Origin: an uncultured Bacilli bacterium
GTDB taxonomy: Bacteria; Bacillota_I; Bacilli_A; RF39; UBA660
NCBI GenBank assembly: GCA_910577075.1
Contig: CAJTKV010000001.1
Coordinates: forward strand, 1-64,000
DNA length: 64,000 nt
Reading direction: 5' to 3'
A program made the position numbers and the translations under genes. The notes beneath the pieces were generated by a model, which worked only from the letters and a program-made list of their open reading frames with translations, had not been told where the DNA came from and did not search any database. Positions 55,585 through 64,000 of this stretch are shown in pieces (the first letter of the stretch is position 1; the number at the start of each line of letters is the position of its first letter).

Positions 55585-58086
55585 CTATTTACCACAGCAG
55601 TTTTTATATTTCTTACCACTTCCGCAAGGACATGGATCATTTCTACCAACCTTATTTTCTTTCTTAATAGGTTCCTTCTTAGCTTTTTGCTTTCCATCAT
55701 CAGCTTTGCCTTCCATTGGCTTAGCTGTAAAGTTTTGTTTGATTTCCATTTTAAGTAAGAATGTTGCAATTGAAGCATCGATATTATCTTGCATTCTTTC
55801 AAACATCTCATAACCCTCTAAGGCATATGCTTGAAGTGGATTATTTTGTCCATATCCACGTAATCCAATACCTTCTCTTAAGTTATCCATATCAGAAATA
55901 TGTTTTACCCAAGCTTCATCAATTACACGTAATGAAATGTGTTTTTCAAAGTCTCTAACGATATCCTCAGGAACGATAGCAATCTTTTCTTCGTAGTCTT
56001 CAATTACTCTCTCACTGATAATATTAGCTACTTCATCTTCTGTTAATCCACTTAATTCTTCAAGTTTAAGCTTATCAGTTTTAAGAAGATTATGATTAAC
56101 GTTATCCATAATTGAATTTAAATCATCATCTGTTAGATATCCCTCTGGTTCAATATGTGAATCTATTAAGACATCGATATGGTCATGAATAATATCCAAA
56201 ATGATGTTATGAATATCTTCAGAATCTAATATTTCATTTCTTCTTTCATAGATAATCTTTCTTTGCTCTGAAACAATATTATCATAATCCAGTAAGTTCT
56301 TACGCATATCATAGTTGTTTCCTTCAACCTTCTTTTGAGCTGATTCAACTGAACGAGTAAACATCTTACTTCTTACTTGTTCCATCTCATCTAAACCTAA
56401 AGATTGAACCATACCCTTAATCTTATCAGCTCCAAAGCGATGCATTAGTTCATCTTCAAAAGAGATAAAGAATTGTGAATATCCTGGATCTCCTTGACGA
56501 CCAGCACGTCCTCTAAGCTGATTATCAATACGACGCGATTCATGTCTCTCAGTACCAATAACACATAGACCACCTAATTCGGCTACACCTTCGCCTAATT
56601 TGATATCGGTACCACGACCAGCCATATTAGTTGCAATAGTAACTGCACCTTTTTCACCAGCCTTGGCAATAATTTCTGCCTCTCTAGCATGATTCTTAGC
56701 ATTTAATACTTCATGTTTAATATGTTCTTTAGTTAACATCTTTGATAATTTTTCATTTGATTCAACACTTATCGTACCAACCAAAATCGGTTGACCTGTT
56801 TCATGAACTTCTTTAATGAATTCTACAATAGCCCTATACTTGCCATTAATTGTAGCATACATTAAATCGCTCATATCCTCTCTTATACAAGGCTTATTTG
56901 TAGGTATTTGAATAACATACATGTTATAAATATCTCTAAATTCTTCCTCTTCTGTCTTTGCTGTACCTGTCATACCTGATATTTTAGCGTACATACGGAA
57001 TAAATTTTGGAAAGTTATTGTCGCCATCGTACGAGTCTCTTCGTTAATTGGAACTCCTTCTTTAGCTTCAATTGCTTGATGTAATCCATCAGAGAATTGT
57101 CTTCCTTCCATCAAACGACCTGTAAATTGGTCTACTATAACGACCTTTTGTTCACCATCGACAACATAGTCGACATCTAAACTCATTCCATAATTAGCTT
57201 TTAACGCCTGATTAATATGATGAACTAGTGCTGTATTATCTGAATCATATAAATTTTTTAATTTGAAATACTTTTCAATTTTCTTAGATCCCTCTTCGGT
57301 TAAGATAACACTCTTAGTCTTAGCATCAACAGAATAATCATCTTCTTCAGTCAAAGATTTAACTGCTCTATCAGCTTCAATATAGAGATTAGCTGAATTG
57401 ACCTTACCACCGCTTATAATCAATGGTGTTCTTGCCTCATCGATTAAGATTGAGTCTACTTCATCTAGAATAACATAATTAAGTTTTCTTTGAACGCGAT
57501 CCTCTGCTCTAACAACCATATTATCTCTTAAGTAGTCAAAACCGATTTCATTATTAGTAGAATAAGTTACATCACAATTATAAACTTCCCTTTTTTGTTC
57601 AGGATTCAATTCTCTTAAATTGATTCCTACACTTATTCCCAAGAATTCAAATATAGGTCCCATCCATTTGGCATTACGATCTGTTAAGTATTCATTTACT
57701 GTTACAACATGAACACCTTTACCAGTCAAGGCATTTAAATAAGCTGGCAATACAGTTGTCAATGTCTTACCTTCACCAGTTTTTAATTCTGCTAAGTTAC
57801 CAAAATGTAATGCTAAACCACCAAGTATTTGTACATAATAAGGCTTTTCGCCTATCATACGGAAAGCCGCTTCTCTTGCTGTTGCAAATGCCTTAACTAT
57901 AACTTCTGTATCATCAATAGTTTTGCCATTTTCTAGCATTCCCTTTAACTTATCAGTCATCCCTGCTAATTCTTCATCGCTCATCTTTGAATATTCATCA
58001 TCTAAGGCAACGATTTTATCAGCAATACCTCTAAATCTTTTTAATTCTTTATATTCAGTATCTATTAAACTTTTTAAAAATCCCAT
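55585..58086 (-). CDS. secA: Preprotein translocase ATPase SecA
   Basis: An 833-aa motor. Walker A is GEGKT (ELKTGEGKTL), the DEAD-like box is DEVDSI, and motif VI is QLRGRAGRQGDPG. The C-terminal PCPCGSGKKYKNCCGK is the zinc-binding SEC-C motif that contacts SecB or ribosomes. It drives proteins through SecYEG, with SecG encoded 6 kb away. Length is normal for Bacillota. Confidence 0.97.
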   Translation of the reverse strand: MGFLKSLIDTEYKELKRFRGIADKIVALDDEYSKMSDEELAGMTDKLKGMLENGKTIDDTEVIVKAFATAREAAFRMIGEKPYYVQILGGLALHFGNLAELKTGEGKTLTTVLPAYLNALTGKGVHVVTVNEYLTDRNAKWMGPIFEFLGISVGINLRELNPEQKREVYNCDVTYSTNNEIGFDYLRDNMVVRAEDRVQRKLNYVILDEVDSILIDEARTPLIISGGKVNSANLYIEADRAVKSLTEEDDYSVDAKTKSVILTEEGSKKIEKYFKLKNLYDSDNTALVHHINQALKANYGMSLDVDYVVDGEQKVVIVDQFTGRLMEGRQFSDGLHQAIEAKEGVPINEETRTMATITFQNLFRMYAKISGMTGTAKTEEEEFRDIYNMYVIQIPTNKPCIREDMSDLMYATINGKYRAIVEFIKEVHETGQPILVGTISVESNEKLSKMLTKEHIKHEVLNAKNHAREAEIIAKAGEKGAVTIATNMAGRGTDIKLGEGVAELGGLCVIGTERHESRRIDNQLRGRAGRQGDPGYSQFFISFEDELMHRFGADKIKGMVQSLGLDEMEQVRSKMFTRSVESAQKKVEGNNYDMRKNLLDYDNIVSEQRKIIYERRNEILDSEDIHNIILDIIHDHIDVLIDSHIEPEGYLTDDDLNSIMDNVNHNLLKTDKLKLEELSGLTEDEVANIISERVIEDYEEKIAIVPEDIVRDFEKHISLRVIDEAWVKHISDMDNLREGIGLRGYGQNNPLQAYALEGYEMFERMQDNIDASIATFLLKMEIKQNFTAKPMEGKADDGKQKAKKEPIKKENKVGRNDPCPCGSGKKYKNCCGK

Positions 58087-58223
58087 AAATTAACCTCCAG
58101 TAGTAAATATTTTATCACAAATAAATAAAAACAAATAGATTTGCTTTTAAATCTTAGATATATATATTAAGTAAATCTTCTACTTATTACACTATACCTC
58201 AATAAAAGTATACCATAACAAAT

Positions 58224-58252
58224 GAAAAAAGGCTAAGAAAATAGCCTTTTTC
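58224..58252 (-). terminator. Intrinsic terminator after hpf
   Basis: A 9-bp stem (AAAAGGCTA / TAGCCTTTT) with a 6-nt loop and a T run on the minus strand. Confidence 0.85.
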
Positions 58253-58318
58253 CTCAAAAAAATCGTACTTTTTAGTTAAAATTCAACTAATATTTTAAGA
58301 AATTTATAAAACTTAGTT

Positions 58319-58846
58319 TTATTTGGCATTAATAATACCATATTGTCCATCTTTTCTCTTATAAAGAACAGATGTGCATTCTTCATCAACATTCTTAAAT
58401 ACAAAGAAATCATGTCCAAGTAATTCCATTTGTAGAATAGCTTCTTCTTCACTCATTGGTTTAGATTCAATATTTTTTCTCTTTATTATTTTGGAATCTT
58501 CTTCTTTTTCTTCCTCTTCTTCAAATAGCATGAATCCCATAGACTCGACATTTCTATATCTATTTAATTTAGTCTTATTCTTTCTTATTTGTCTTTCTAA
58601 AACATCAATAACTTCATCAACTGCAGCATATAAGTCAGCATGCTTTTCTTCTGCTCTTAAAGTATATCTATCAGTTGGAATAGTTACTTCAATTGATTGC
58701 TCTCCATTCTTAACACGAACTAAAATGTGTGCTGAAATCTTTGTAGGCTCTTCAAAATATTTTTCAAGACGTTCTAACTTTTCCTTAACATAATTCTTGA
58801 TTGCCTCTGTAATTTCAATCTTGTCACCACGAATATTAATATTCAT
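58319..58846 (-). CDS. hpf: Long-form ribosome hibernation-promoting factor
   Basis: A 175-aa protein with the N-terminal HPF/YfiA domain (RGDKIEITEAIKNYVKEKL) and the C-terminal dimer domain (EAILQMELLGHDFFVFKN) of long HPF. It pairs 70S ribosomes into 100S dimers in stationary phase. It lies next to secA, as in many Bacillota. Confidence 0.93.
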   Translation of the reverse strand: MNINIRGDKIEITEAIKNYVKEKLERLEKYFEEPTKISAHILVRVKNGEQSIEVTIPTDRYTLRAEEKHADLYAAVDEVIDVLERQIRKNKTKLNRYRNVESMGFMLFEEEEEKEEDSKIIKRKNIESKPMSEEEAILQMELLGHDFFVFKNVDEECTSVLYKRKDGQYGIINAK

Positions 58847-58901
58847 AATATCACCTTCCTACTTCAATTATATCAAGGAAATGCGAAATATTAAAGAAAT
58901 T

Positions 58902-59117
58902 TTATAATACTTCTAGTACAACTTTTTCTACTACTTCCACTGCTTGCAAACCTTTTACAGTTTCAATTAGTTTAAAATCAACTATATCACCTTCATTTAA
59001 GGTCTTATAGCCTTCTTTTAAAATAGCAGAGTAGTGAACAAAAATGTCTTCTAAGTTTTCTACTTCAATAAATCCATAGCCCTTTTCATTATTGAACCAT
59101 TTAACTTTTCCAGTCAT
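58902..59117 (-). CDS. csp: Cold-shock family protein
   Basis: A 71-aa cold-shock domain with the RNP motifs KGYGFIEV and DIFVHYSA. It binds single-stranded RNA or DNA and acts as an RNA chaperone. The C-terminus [10 protein letters not shown] is a little longer than usual. Confidence 0.9.
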   Translation of the reverse strand: MTGKVKWFNNEKGYGFIEVENLEDIFVHYSAILKEGYKTLNEGDIVDFKLIETVKGLQAVEVVEKVVLEVL

Positions 59118-59168
59118 GCTTTACACCTTCTTCCTTTAATACATCTCGATTATATCCCAACCAAAATG

Positions 59169-59193
59169 AAAAAAAGGTCGAACGATGTCGACC
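59169..59193 (-). terminator. Intrinsic terminator after LytTR-like gene
   Basis: GGTCGA / TCGACC with a 6-nt loop is followed by TTTTTTT on the minus strand. Confidence 0.85.
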
Positions 59194-59196
59194 ACA

Positions 59197-59487
59197 TTAA
59201 TATTTTAAATAAAAATCTCTCAAATTATAACTTTTCGCTAAAAGTTCCACCTTTTCTCCTGTTTTTAAAGTAAAACTATTGCCAATAAAATCATATTCTT
59301 TAACCAAATCATCATCAACTATGCAATCAAAACTGCACATTTTATAATTATCGGGCAAAACTTCTAATAAGTTTTTCAATTTTCCTCTGTGTCTAATTCG
59401 ATAATTTTTATTCTCTGTATGAGCAATCAATTTGCCCTTAGATATCTCTATATATTGAATTTTTTCTTTTACATCTTGTATTTTCAT
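59197..59487 (-). CDS. Stand-alone LytTR-like protein
   Basis: A 96-aa protein. KIQYIEISKGKLIAHTENKN, the RGKLKNLLEVLPDN helix and NSFTLKTGEKVEL follow the pattern of the LytTR DNA-binding domain, with no receiver domain. Conserved LytTR residues (as in SRSYR) are partly replaced (AKSYNL), so DNA-binding is uncertain. It is 9 bases after smpB. Confidence 0.5.
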   Translation of the reverse strand: MKIQDVKEKIQYIEISKGKLIAHTENKNYRIRHRGKLKNLLEVLPDNYKMCSFDCIVDDDLVKEYDFIGNSFTLKTGEKVELLAKSYNLRDFYLKY

Positions 59488-59496
59488 ATTCTACTC

Positions 59497-59928
59497 CTAA
59501 TAGTTTCTTTTGCTCTCACGAGCCAAATCTCTTTCTTTAATAGTTTCTCTCTTATCATATATCTTTTTACCCTTACATACTCCCAAAAGAACTTTAACTT
59601 TATCTTTTTTAAAGTACATTTTTAAAGGGACAAGAGAATAGCCTTGTAATTTGATATCTTCCGCTAATCTCTTTATTTCATTTTTGTGTAATAATAACTT
59701 GCGACTTCTTCGCTCTTCATGATTAAATCTATTACCCTCATCATACTTGGCAATATACATATTTGTGACAAATACTTCGCCATTTTTAATTCTTGCAAAA
59801 GTATCCTTTATACTTACACTGCCCTTTCTAATAGATTTAATCTCCGTTCCCGTAAGTTCTATGCCACATTCAATTTCTCTTTCAACAAAGTAATCAAAGT
59901 AGGCTTTGCGATTATTTATCTCTATCAT
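59497..59928 (-). CDS. smpB: SsrA-binding protein SmpB
   Basis: A 143-aa tmRNA-binding protein. [13 protein letters not shown] and a Lys-rich C-terminal tail ([19 protein letters not shown]) are diagnostic. It takes tmRNA to stalled ribosomes. It overlaps rnr by 17 bases, an order common in Bacillota. The ssrA gene is not seen in the window. Confidence 0.95.
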   Translation of the reverse strand: MIEINNRKAYFDYFVEREIECGIELTGTEIKSIRKGSVSIKDTFARIKNGEVFVTNMYIAKYDEGNRFNHEERRSRKLLLHKNEIKRLAEDIKLQGYSLVPLKMYFKKDKVKVLLGVCKGKKIYDKRETIKERDLARESKRNY

Positions 59929-62029
59929 CTTTACCCTCTGTAATCAATGTAAAATCAATATATGATAATTCGACATTAACAGAAATACATTTTACTCTTA
60001 CGCGATCTCCAAAAGTATACTTTTTCTTGCTATTTTTAGCAATTATACATTGATGTTCTTCAACAAATGTATATATATCATTAGGCAATGTCTCTAAATT
60101 GACAAATCCCTCTACTAAATTATCTAATTGAACGAAGAATCCATTCTTCATAACACCGCTGATAATTGCTGAATACTCTTCATTGATATGGTTTTCCATA
60201 TATTCGCTCATTTTTTTCTTAGTAACTGCTCTTTCTGCCTCAGTTGCCGCTACTTCTCTTTCACTACTATGTTCCGCAACGCCTGGTAAATGTTGTTCTA
60301 GATAATTAAATGTTTTATTATCCATATTATGTTCAAACAGACATGTCCTTAAAATACGATGTACTTGTAAGTCTGGATATCTTCTTATCGGACTTGTAAA
60401 ATGTGTATAATACATACTAGCTAAGCCAAAATGTCCGATATTATTCGTATCATATTTGGCCTTTGGCATACATCTTACAGCCATTGATCTAAATATAGCA
60501 TCCGTTTCATCACCTGTTGTTATTTGATCTAATAACTTTTGGAACATATGCGGATTCATCGTCTTATATTTTCCCTTTATCATCTTTCCTGCGGAAACAC
60601 AGAAAGTTATATAAGCAGCAATCTTTTCCTCTTTAGGAACATCGTGAACACGATAAATACTAGGAATACCTAATTGACTTATCGTTCTCGCCACTGTTTC
60701 ATTGGCGGCAACCATAAAGTCTTCAATTAATTTTTCACCCTCTAATTGTTCGCGCTTTTTAATATCAATAGCACGGCCACTCTCATCGCACACAATCTTT
60801 GGTTCATCTGTACCAAAATCACTTGCTCCACGGCGAACTCTCTCCGCTCTTATAATATGTGCAAGTTCTTGCATATTTCTCATCATTTCGGTAAAGTCCT
60901 CATAACCTTCATCAACTATTCCATCCATCAAATAGTGATTTACCGATGTATAAGTCATCTTCTTTTTGGAATTAATTATCGAAGGATAAATATCCGATTC
61001 GACAACCACTCCACTATTATCAATTTTCATTTCACACGTAATAGCACATCTATCGACATTGGGATTCAATGAACAAATACCATTGGACAATTTATGAGGT
61101 AACTGTGGAATAACAGCATCTGCCAAGTAAGAAGAAGTTCCTCTTACAAAGGCTTCTTTATCCAAAGGCGAGTTTTCCCTAACATAATATGATACATCAG
61201 CAATATGAACACCCAATACATATAAATCCCCATCTTTTTCAATACTAATAGCATCGTCAATATCTTTAGTTGTAATATCATCAATTGTAACGATTTTTCT
61301 ATCCGTCAAATCTCTTCTGCCAACTCTATCCTTATCTAATACCTCATTAGGTAGTGCTTCCGCTTCCTTCATGGCTTCTTCTGGAAATTCTGGATAAATT
61401 TCATACTGAGCAGCAATCGTCAAAATATCTTCATTGGCATCATCCTTATGACAAATATGTTTAACAACCTCAGCACTATACTTATTCTTACCCAAGTCCT
61501 CTATCGTCTTAACGACAACAATTTCTCCTTCTACACACGAAGCTAATGATTCCTTTGTTATCTCAAGTTCTATTTGGATTTTCTCCTTAGGATCAAAATA
61601 GATATTTTTTCCATCGGATTTAATAATACCTACAATATTGCTTAGGTCTCTTTTTAAAACCTTTAAAACTTTTCCTTCAATTTTTTTCCCATCAGACGCA
61701 ATTATTTCCACTAAGACTTCATCTTTATCTAACGCATAACCGATATTTTCTCGAGCAATGTGAATATCTTCTCCATCATTCACAATCAAGAATCCAAAGC
61801 CCTTTTTGTTAACTGACAATTTTCCCATTTTAAAATTAGCACATTTACTATATAACATGTACTTATCTTTTTTAGTTTTATAAACAACAAAGTCTTTAAC
61901 TAAAGCATCTAATTCTTCATCTAGACTTCTTAATTCCTCTACTGTTTTTAACTCAAGTTCATCACTTATAGAGAGTAAATCTAAGGCAATTCCTGAGCGT
62001 TCTAAAACAGCTACGATATCTTCTTTCAT
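59912..62029 (-). CDS. rnr: Ribonuclease R
   Basis: A 705-aa 3'-5' exoribonuclease. Cold-shock domains lie at about 65-200, and the RNB catalytic domain has [17 protein letters not shown], with the metal-binding aspartates. A C-terminal S1 domain ([13 protein letters not shown]) follows. It degrades structured RNA, including with tmRNA-SmpB. The ATG at 62029 follows AGGTG by 5 bases. Confidence 0.95.
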   Translation of the reverse strand: MKEDIVAVLERSGIALDLLSISDELELKTVEELRSLDEELDALVKDFVVYKTKKDKYMLYSKCANFKMGKLSVNKKGFGFLIVNDGEDIHIARENIGYALDKDEVLVEIIASDGKKIEGKVLKVLKRDLSNIVGIIKSDGKNIYFDPKEKIQIELEITKESLASCVEGEIVVVKTIEDLGKNKYSAEVVKHICHKDDANEDILTIAAQYEIYPEFPEEAMKEAEALPNEVLDKDRVGRRDLTDRKIVTIDDITTKDIDDAISIEKDGDLYVLGVHIADVSYYVRENSPLDKEAFVRGTSSYLADAVIPQLPHKLSNGICSLNPNVDRCAITCEMKIDNSGVVVESDIYPSIINSKKKMTYTSVNHYLMDGIVDEGYEDFTEMMRNMQELAHIIRAERVRRGASDFGTDEPKIVCDESGRAIDIKKREQLEGEKLIEDFMVAANETVARTISQLGIPSIYRVHDVPKEEKIAAYITFCVSAGKMIKGKYKTMNPHMFQKLLDQITTGDETDAIFRSMAVRCMPKAKYDTNNIGHFGLASMYYTHFTSPIRRYPDLQVHRILRTCLFEHNMDNKTFNYLEQHLPGVAEHSSEREVAATEAERAVTKKKMSEYMENHINEEYSAIISGVMKNGFFVQLDNLVEGFVNLETLPNDIYTFVEEHQCIIAKNSKKKYTFGDRVRVKCISVNVELSYIDFTLITEGKDDRDK

Positions 62030-62072
62030 CTTATCACCTAAATTCATTATAACACCTAGTACCTCTCAAAAA

Positions 62073-62096
62073 TAAAAAAAGTACATAAAATGTACT
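62073..62096 (-). terminator. Intrinsic terminator after secG
   Basis: AGTACAT-TTT-ATGTACT plus TTTTTTT on the minus strand, right after the secG stop. Confidence 0.8.
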
Positions 62097-62098
62097 AA

Positions 62099-62314
62099 TT
62101 ATTGTAAATATAATATTAAGGAAATAACAAAGAATGCAATTCCCAATATAAGAGTAACACGACTTATTAAAAGTTCGGCCCCTCTTTCTTTTTGGTTTTG
62201 AAACAATTCCGAATTTCCTCCAGAAATAATTTGTCCACCCGCTTGAGCTTTATTGCTTTGTAATAAAACAAGAGCAATTAATAATATTGATATAACAATA
62301 AGTGCTGTTTCCAT
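62099..62314 (-). CDS. secG: Preprotein translocase subunit SecG
   Basis: A 71-aa protein with two membrane helices (2-20 and about 50-69) around a Gly/Ser loop (GGQIISGG), as in SecG. It supports SecYEG translocation. It precedes rnr and smpB. Confidence 0.9.
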   Translation of the reverse strand: METALIVISILLIALVLLQSNKAQAGGQIISGGNSELFQNQKERGAELLISRVTLILGIAFFVISLILYLQ

Positions 62315-62464
62315 TTATTCACCTGATTTCCATAATAATTTAACATATTTAATTAAAAACTTCAAGAAATTGTTCACAAACAACTTCAAATATATTATTA
62401 GTATAAATCATTTGTAAACTATTATCAATAAAAATTTATTATCATTACCATTGAATTATTAGTA

Positions 62465-62473
62465 TGTTATAAT
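62465..62473 (+). promoter_or_regulatory. Extended -10 promoter of FemX-like gene
   Basis: TG-T-TATAAT lies 20 bases before the FemX ATG. No good -35 is seen, which fits an extended -10 promoter. The ATG is preceded by GAGGAGA. Confidence 0.5.
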
Positions 62474-62492
62474 CTATGAGAGGAGATATGTC

Positions 62493-63728
62493 ATGAAAAT
62501 AGTTGAATTAACCAATATCCAATTTGATGAATATGCTAAATACCATCCACTGAACAATTATTGTCAAACATCTAAATATGCCCTATTAATGAGTGAATAT
62601 GGCTACTCTTATGATTATATTGGCTTTGTCGATGACAGCAATAATATTCAAGCTGCTTCTCTTATCTTAACTAAAAAGATTCAAGGAAGAACAAGGTATG
62701 GCTATGCTCCAAAGGGATTTTTAGTAAACTACTATGATCAAGCATTATTAAAAGATTTCTTAACAGAACTGAGAAAATACTACAAAAAGAAAAATTTTAT
62801 CTTTATTAAATTCAATCCGGAAATCATCATTGGAGAAACCAGTTTAAAGCAAAACTTCGTCGTTTCATACAATGGTAATGTCCGCATTATTGATGACTTA
62901 AAAGCCCTAAACGTCAAACGTCGTCTTGAATTACAAGAATTCGATTTAATGATGCCAAAATTCAATGCCTATCTCAATTTAAAAACATTTGATTTAAACA
63001 ACTTATGCCGCAATTATCGCAAGAAAATCAAACAAGGTATTAATAAGGGCCTATCTCTGACACTTGGAGGACCAAAAGAAGTCGAAATTCTCTATAGTTT
63101 CATAAAAAATAAGACCAAAAATAGTTTGTCTTACTACCGTAACTTCTATAATGTTTTCAATCGCGATAATTCTATTGATTTAGTATTCATAAAAATTGAT
63201 TTTGAAAAGTACCTAAGTCATGTAAGAGAAGTATATGACCGCGAACAAGCTATAAATGATCACTTCAATGAACTAATTCAAATGGATCCCAATAAAAAGA
63301 ATTTAAATGCCAAAATGGACTCTGATAAAAAACTTCAAGGCTATAAGGAAAATATTATTAAAGCTACTAACGGTCTTAAGAGACACGCAACAGACATCGT
63401 AGCTGGAGCATTAGTTATCAAACATTATAATCGTGTTTCCATTCTTGTAAGCGGTTATAAAGAGGAATATAAATATTTAAATCCAAATCATTTCTTGCAC
63501 TATGCCATATTTGAACGCTATAAACCATACTTTAATTACTGTGATATGAATGGTGTAAGTGGCAATTTTGAACCATCAAGTCCATATCACGGACTAAATC
63601 AATTTAAAGTTAAATTTAATCCTGCCATATATGAATTTGTTGGTGAATTTGACCTTATATGCAGCGAAAGAATATTTAAAAAGCTTATCAAGACGAGCTT
63701 TATTGAAGACGAATTTAACAAACAATAA
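62493..63728 (+). CDS. FemA/FemX-like peptidoglycan aminoacyltransferase
   Basis: A 411-aa protein of the FemAB family. The coiled-coil region (about 245-300) and the C-terminal GNAT-like part (GALVIKHYNR..., DMNGVSGNF...GLNQFKVKF) are seen. FemX transfers amino acids from tRNA to the lipid II stem to make cross-bridges. Length agrees with family members. It is a marker of a walled cell. Confidence 0.85.
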   Translation: MKIVELTNIQFDEYAKYHPLNNYCQTSKYALLMSEYGYSYDYIGFVDDSNNIQAASLILTKKIQGRTRYGYAPKGFLVNYYDQALLKDFLTELRKYYKKKNFIFIKFNPEIIIGETSLKQNFVVSYNGNVRIIDDLKALNVKRRLELQEFDLMMPKFNAYLNLKTFDLNNLCRNYRKKIKQGINKGLSLTLGGPKEVEILYSFIKNKTKNSLSYYRNFYNVFNRDNSIDLVFIKIDFEKYLSHVREVYDREQAINDHFNELIQMDPNKKNLNAKMDSDKKLQGYKENIIKATNGLKRHATDIVAGALVIKHYNRVSILVSGYKEEYKYLNPNHFLHYAIFERYKPYFNYCDMNGVSGNFEPSSPYHGLNQFKVKFNPAIYEFVGEFDLICSERIFKKLIKTSFIEDEFNKQ

Positions 63729-63753
63729 GAGTTATATTAATAACTCTTTTTTT
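63728..63753 (+). terminator. Intrinsic terminator after FemX-like gene
   Basis: AGAGTTAT / ATAACTCT with a 4-nt loop and TTTTTT. Confidence 0.8.
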
Positions 63754-63765
63754 ATATAATTAAAT

Positions 63766-64000
63766 ATGAATAATCAAAGCCTTAAAGACAATCCAAGAGT
63801 ATTAACATTATCTGCCATCATCTTAGGATATTCTCTTATTGGCGATTACTCGGCAAATGAACAAAATTCCATAGGAAACTGGTTTATGCTCATAGGTCAA
63901 ATTCTCGAAACTAATTCCGCCTTTGAACAAATGAAACAAACCAATCAAAATAATAACAACTTCTCTAATAATGCCATATTTGATCATCGACTATCCGCAA
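63766..64000 (+). CDS. Unknown protein, cut by window edge
   Basis: The frame starts MNNQSLKDNPRVLTLSAIIL and remains open to the edge (78 codons). The Gln/Asn-rich segment follows a short hydrophobic helix-like region, LSAIILGYSLI. It lies right after the FemX terminator without an obvious strong site upstream. No family is recognised. Confidence 0.5.
   Translation, partial: MNNQSLKDNPRVLTLSAIILGYSLIGDYSANEQNSIGNWFMLIGQILETNSAFEQMKQTNQNNNNFSNNAIFDHRLSA

Noticed and set aside
55575..55811. Short minus-strand frame inside the secA 3' end
   Set aside because: It overlaps secA entirely in another frame and has no independent support.
58374..58793. 139-codon plus-strand frame opposite hpf
   Set aside because: Shadow of hpf; Ser/Phe-rich composition is what the antisense of a Glu/Lys-rich gene gives.
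59497..62314. ssrA (tmRNA) near smpB
   Set aside because: The gaps beside secG, rnr, smpB and csp are short and hold only terminators; no tRNA-like ends or tag frame were found.
1..64000. CRISPR array
   Set aside because: I saw no evenly spaced repeats of 23-40 bases; the only repeats are the IS ends, SEC-C tails and protein-module repeats.

Overview
The window is AT-rich DNA from a low-GC Gram-positive (Bacillota) bacterium. It reads with a normal stop set: TGG encodes Trp and no UGA read-through is needed. Peptidoglycan-related genes (FemX-like transferase, LD-carboxypeptidase, CHAP protein), SecA/SecG, the secG-rnr-smpB order, long-form HPF, a VanR/VanS-like pair and many compact minus-strand operons fit an uncultured, host-associated Bacilli/Mollicutes-related lineage. 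That placement is inference. About 85% of genes are on the minus strand.

Layout. 0-0.5 kb: right end of an IS30-type element. 0.5-2 kb: radical SAM protein and an XRE regulator. 2-7.8 kb: the most unusual locus, a 611-aa sigma-70-like protein translationally coupled to a 1303-aa SF2 helicase with repeated C-terminal modules. 7.9-12.1 kb: a 1392-aa surface protein (NPCBM, transglutaminase-like, discoidin, Ig-like repeats, Thr stalk, C-terminal membrane anchor). 12.3-14.8 kb: small metabolic and regulatory genes. 14.9-16.3 kb: an IS3-family element with an A_AAA_AAC frameshift site. 16.3-19.3 kb: AI-2E-type transporter and two-component system. 19.5-25.3 kb: a frameshifted asnB, a disrupted XRE gene, a DNA-repair-like cluster (MGMT-type protein plus SPL-type radical SAM) and a frameshifted unknown gene. 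25.3-29.4 kb: SDR and a phospholipid operon (PAP2, flippase-like, PssA, Psd). 29.6-33.3 kb: a tight operon of nucleotide and metabolite clean-up enzymes headed by a 5'-nucleotidase/nucleoside-hydrolase fusion. 33.3-34.2 kb: gene graveyard around tRNA-Gln(CUG). 34.1-36.7 kb: methyltransferase, frameshifted peptidase E-like gene, S66 peptidase. 36.7-41.7 kb: seven-gene CoA/cysteine operon facing a LysR regulator. 42.7-50 kb: acyltransferase, nucleotidase, CHAP protein, second SF2 helicase, NUDIX and two odd radical SAM proteins, one fused to an HD domain. 50-55.3 kb: accessory genes, with two orphan copies of a SEC-C tail. 55.6-64 kb: housekeeping block secA, hpf, csp, smpB, rnr, secG, and a FemX-like gene.

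How the genes work together. CoaC and CoaB convert phosphopantothenate and cysteine towards CoA, and CysE in the same operon makes the cysteine precursor. PssA then Psd make phosphatidylethanolamine. SmpB and RNase R serve trans-translation and RNA decay. The nucleotidase-nucleoside hydrolase fusion, HD, NUDIX, RidA and HAD proteins look like a salvage and damage-control set. At least four genes between 19 and 36 kb need a small indel to restore their frame, so either local gene decay or assembly error should be considered. The best candidates for undescribed biology are the sigma-like/helicase pair, the radical SAM-HD locus and the two unknown proteins inside the CoA operon.
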